From: Palsa-504 sp963739135
GTDB taxonomy: Bacteria > Actinomycetota > Actinomycetes > Streptosporangiales > Streptosporangiaceae
Length of the DNA: 64,000 bases
Reading direction: 5' to 3'
Assembly: GCA_963739135.1 (NCBI GenBank)
Contig: CAVTZG010000011.1
Coordinates: 1 to 64,000, forward strand
The translations under genes were made by a program, and so were the position numbers. A model generated the notes under the pieces. The model saw only the letters and a list, made by a program, of their open reading frames with translations. It did no database searches and was not told where the DNA came from. Positions 62,946-64,000 of the stretch are shown here, piece after piece (position 1 is the stretch's first letter; each line of letters starts with the position of its first letter).

Positions 62946-64000
62946 TCAGCCGGTTCCGGGTGGGAAGAGCGCGTCAGGGTTGAGGATTCCGGCCGGATCA
63001 AAGGCTGATTTAACCGCACGCATCACCGCAATCTCCGCCGGGGGCCGGGACAGGTGCAGCACGGCCGTCTTGGCCCGGCCGATGCCGTGCTCGGCAGAGA
63101 TCGAGCCGCCGTGCTCGGCGGCCAGCCGCAGCACCGCGTGGTCCACCCGGTCGTCCTCGGCGTCCGGGCCGAGCACGTTCACGTGCAGGTTTCCCAGCCC
63201 GATGTGGCCGAACACGACGGCCCGGGCGCCCGCCGCGGCGACAACGCCGTCCAGGTCGGCCCGGAAGCCCGGCATCTCGGCCAGCGGCACGGCCACGTCC
63301 AGCTTGTGCGGGATGCCCGCCGCGCTGATCGACTCGGTGTGCCGCTCCCGGTAGGCCCACAGGCCGGACCGGGCCGGCGCGTCCAGCGCGACGGCAGCCT
63401 CGGCCAGCGGGGCAAGCACCATGATCCGTTCGGCCTCCATATCTGAGGCCGCCGCGTCGACGAGCAGGTAGCCGGGATAGTCCCGGCCCAGCGGCGCGGC
63501 CAGCCCGGTGTGGGCCCGGACCAGGGCCAGGCCCGCCGCCTCGAAGTACTCCACCGCGCGCACCCCGGGCAGCAGGGCCCTGATCTCGGCCTGCAGCGCC
63601 ACGGCGGCCTCGATGGAGGGCACGCCGGCCAGCAGGGTGAGGGTGGGCGGCTCGGCGGGCCGCAGCAGCAGCCGGGCGGCGGTGACGACGGCCAGGGTGC
63701 CCTCGCTGCCCGCCAGCAGGCCGGTCAGGTCATAGCCGGTGTTGTCGGCCCGGATGCCGCTGAGCCTGCTGATCACCCGGCCGTCGGCCAGCACCGCTTC
63801 CAAGCCGGCCAGCTGCGCCCGGGTCGGGCCGTACCTGACCGCCTGGACACCGCCCGCGTTGGTGGCGATCGTGCCTCCCACCGTGGCGGAGTCCCGCGAG
63901 GCCAGGTCCACGCCGTACTCAAGGCCGGCCCGGGCCGCATGCCCGCGCAGCTCCGCGACGGTCACCCCCGCACCTGCGGTGACCTGGGCTGACAGGGTAT
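62946..64000 (-). CDS. FAD-linked oxidase (glycolate oxidase/GlcD type), N-terminus outside
   Basis: The frame runs to the right edge; the inner GTG at 63965 is not the true start because LSAQVTAGAGVTVAEL continues upstream. FAD_binding_4 region with GGTIATNAGGVQAVRYG, then FAD-oxidase C domain with VVFGHIGLGNLHVNV and the terminal SISAEHGIGRAK...FDPAGILNPDALF. Oxidises a 2-hydroxyacid (glycolate, lactate or similar). It is partial here. Confidence 0.9.
   Translation of the reverse strand, partial: TLSAQVTAGAGVTVAELRGHAARAGLEYGVDLASRDSATVGGTIATNAGGVQAVRYGPTRAQLAGLEAVLADGRVISRLSGIRADNTGYDLTGLLAGSEGTLAVVTAARLLLRPAEPPTLTLLAGVPSIEAAVALQAEIRALLPGVRAVEYFEAAGLALVRAHTGLAAPLGRDYPGYLLVDAAASDMEAERIMVLAPLAEAAVALDAPARSGLWAYRERHTESISAAGIPHKLDVAVPLAEMPGFRADLDGVVAAAGARAVVFGHIGLGNLHVNVLGPDAEDDRVDHAVLRLAAEHGGSISAEHGIGRAKTAVLHLSRPPAEIAVMRAVKSAFDPAGILNPDALFPPGTG

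Overview
The window is 64 kb of very high-GC DNA with actinobacterial gene content: a Bpa-type proteasome activator, a SpoIIIE/FtsK translocase and DUF2637 genes of an actinomycete integrative conjugative element (AICE), a STAS/anti-sigma kinase pair of the BldG/RsbW type, and GT87/MptB-like mannosyltransferases. A proteasome-bearing, probably filamentous actinomycete of the Streptosporangiales/Streptomycetales/Frankiales breadth fits best; I cannot name the genus.

Layout. (1) 1-6.1 kb is a scarred accessory zone. An XRE-type regulator runs off the left edge and is separated from three overlapping small genes by an intact IS21-family element (istA/istB). It is followed by gene fragments, a SAM methyltransferase and a broken integrase start. 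(2) 6.1-19.4 kb is an alpha-glucan block: a CBM26-GH13 amylase, a glucoamylase pseudogene, a GlgX-like debranching enzyme lacking its catalytic nucleophile, a CBM48-like protein, a GlgA-like GT5 synthase, two GH57 proteins and GlgB. A DosR/DevR-like palindrome lies between the divergent halves. (3) 20.2-35.75 kb is an accessory element abutting the 3' end of tRNA-Ser(GCU). It holds an IS66-family insertion with a perfect 8-bp target duplication, a membrane NACHT ATPase, a phased CGAACG repeat array, a conjugative translocase, two wall hydrolases and about a dozen tiny overlapping genes. No integrase or replication protein is visible, so it looks like an AICE remnant or an unusual AICE.

(4) 35.9-47.4 kb is mixed core and accessory DNA: an acyl-CoA synthetase broken by one in-frame TGA, a sigma-factor remnant, an AAA+ ATPase bracketed by arrays of evenly spaced CTAG, CtaG, a DUF151 nuclease, ProS, small regulators, VOC proteins, a STAS-ChaB fusion and an epoxide hydrolase. 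(5) 47.8-50.6 kb is a lower-GC restriction-modification island (NaeI-like endonuclease plus C5 methyltransferase) beside a second tRNA-Ser (UGA). (6) 50.7-64 kb looks like ordinary chromosome: a MinD-like ATPase with a long repeat-rich N-terminus, a quinone oxidoreductase, Bpa, PheA, a three-gene glycosyltransferase operon, a STAS/anti-sigma pair, a lone Wzt-like ABC ATPase, a PAS-GAF-PAS histidine kinase and an FAD-linked oxidase cut by the right edge.

Functionally, the glucan block makes and remodels glycogen-like polymer, but three of its members have lost a hallmark residue or the whole reading frame, so its present role may differ from textbook glycogen turnover. The tRNA-Ser element would encode DNA translocation, wall opening and a NACHT protein that may be defensive. 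All functions come from motif reading without database searches.
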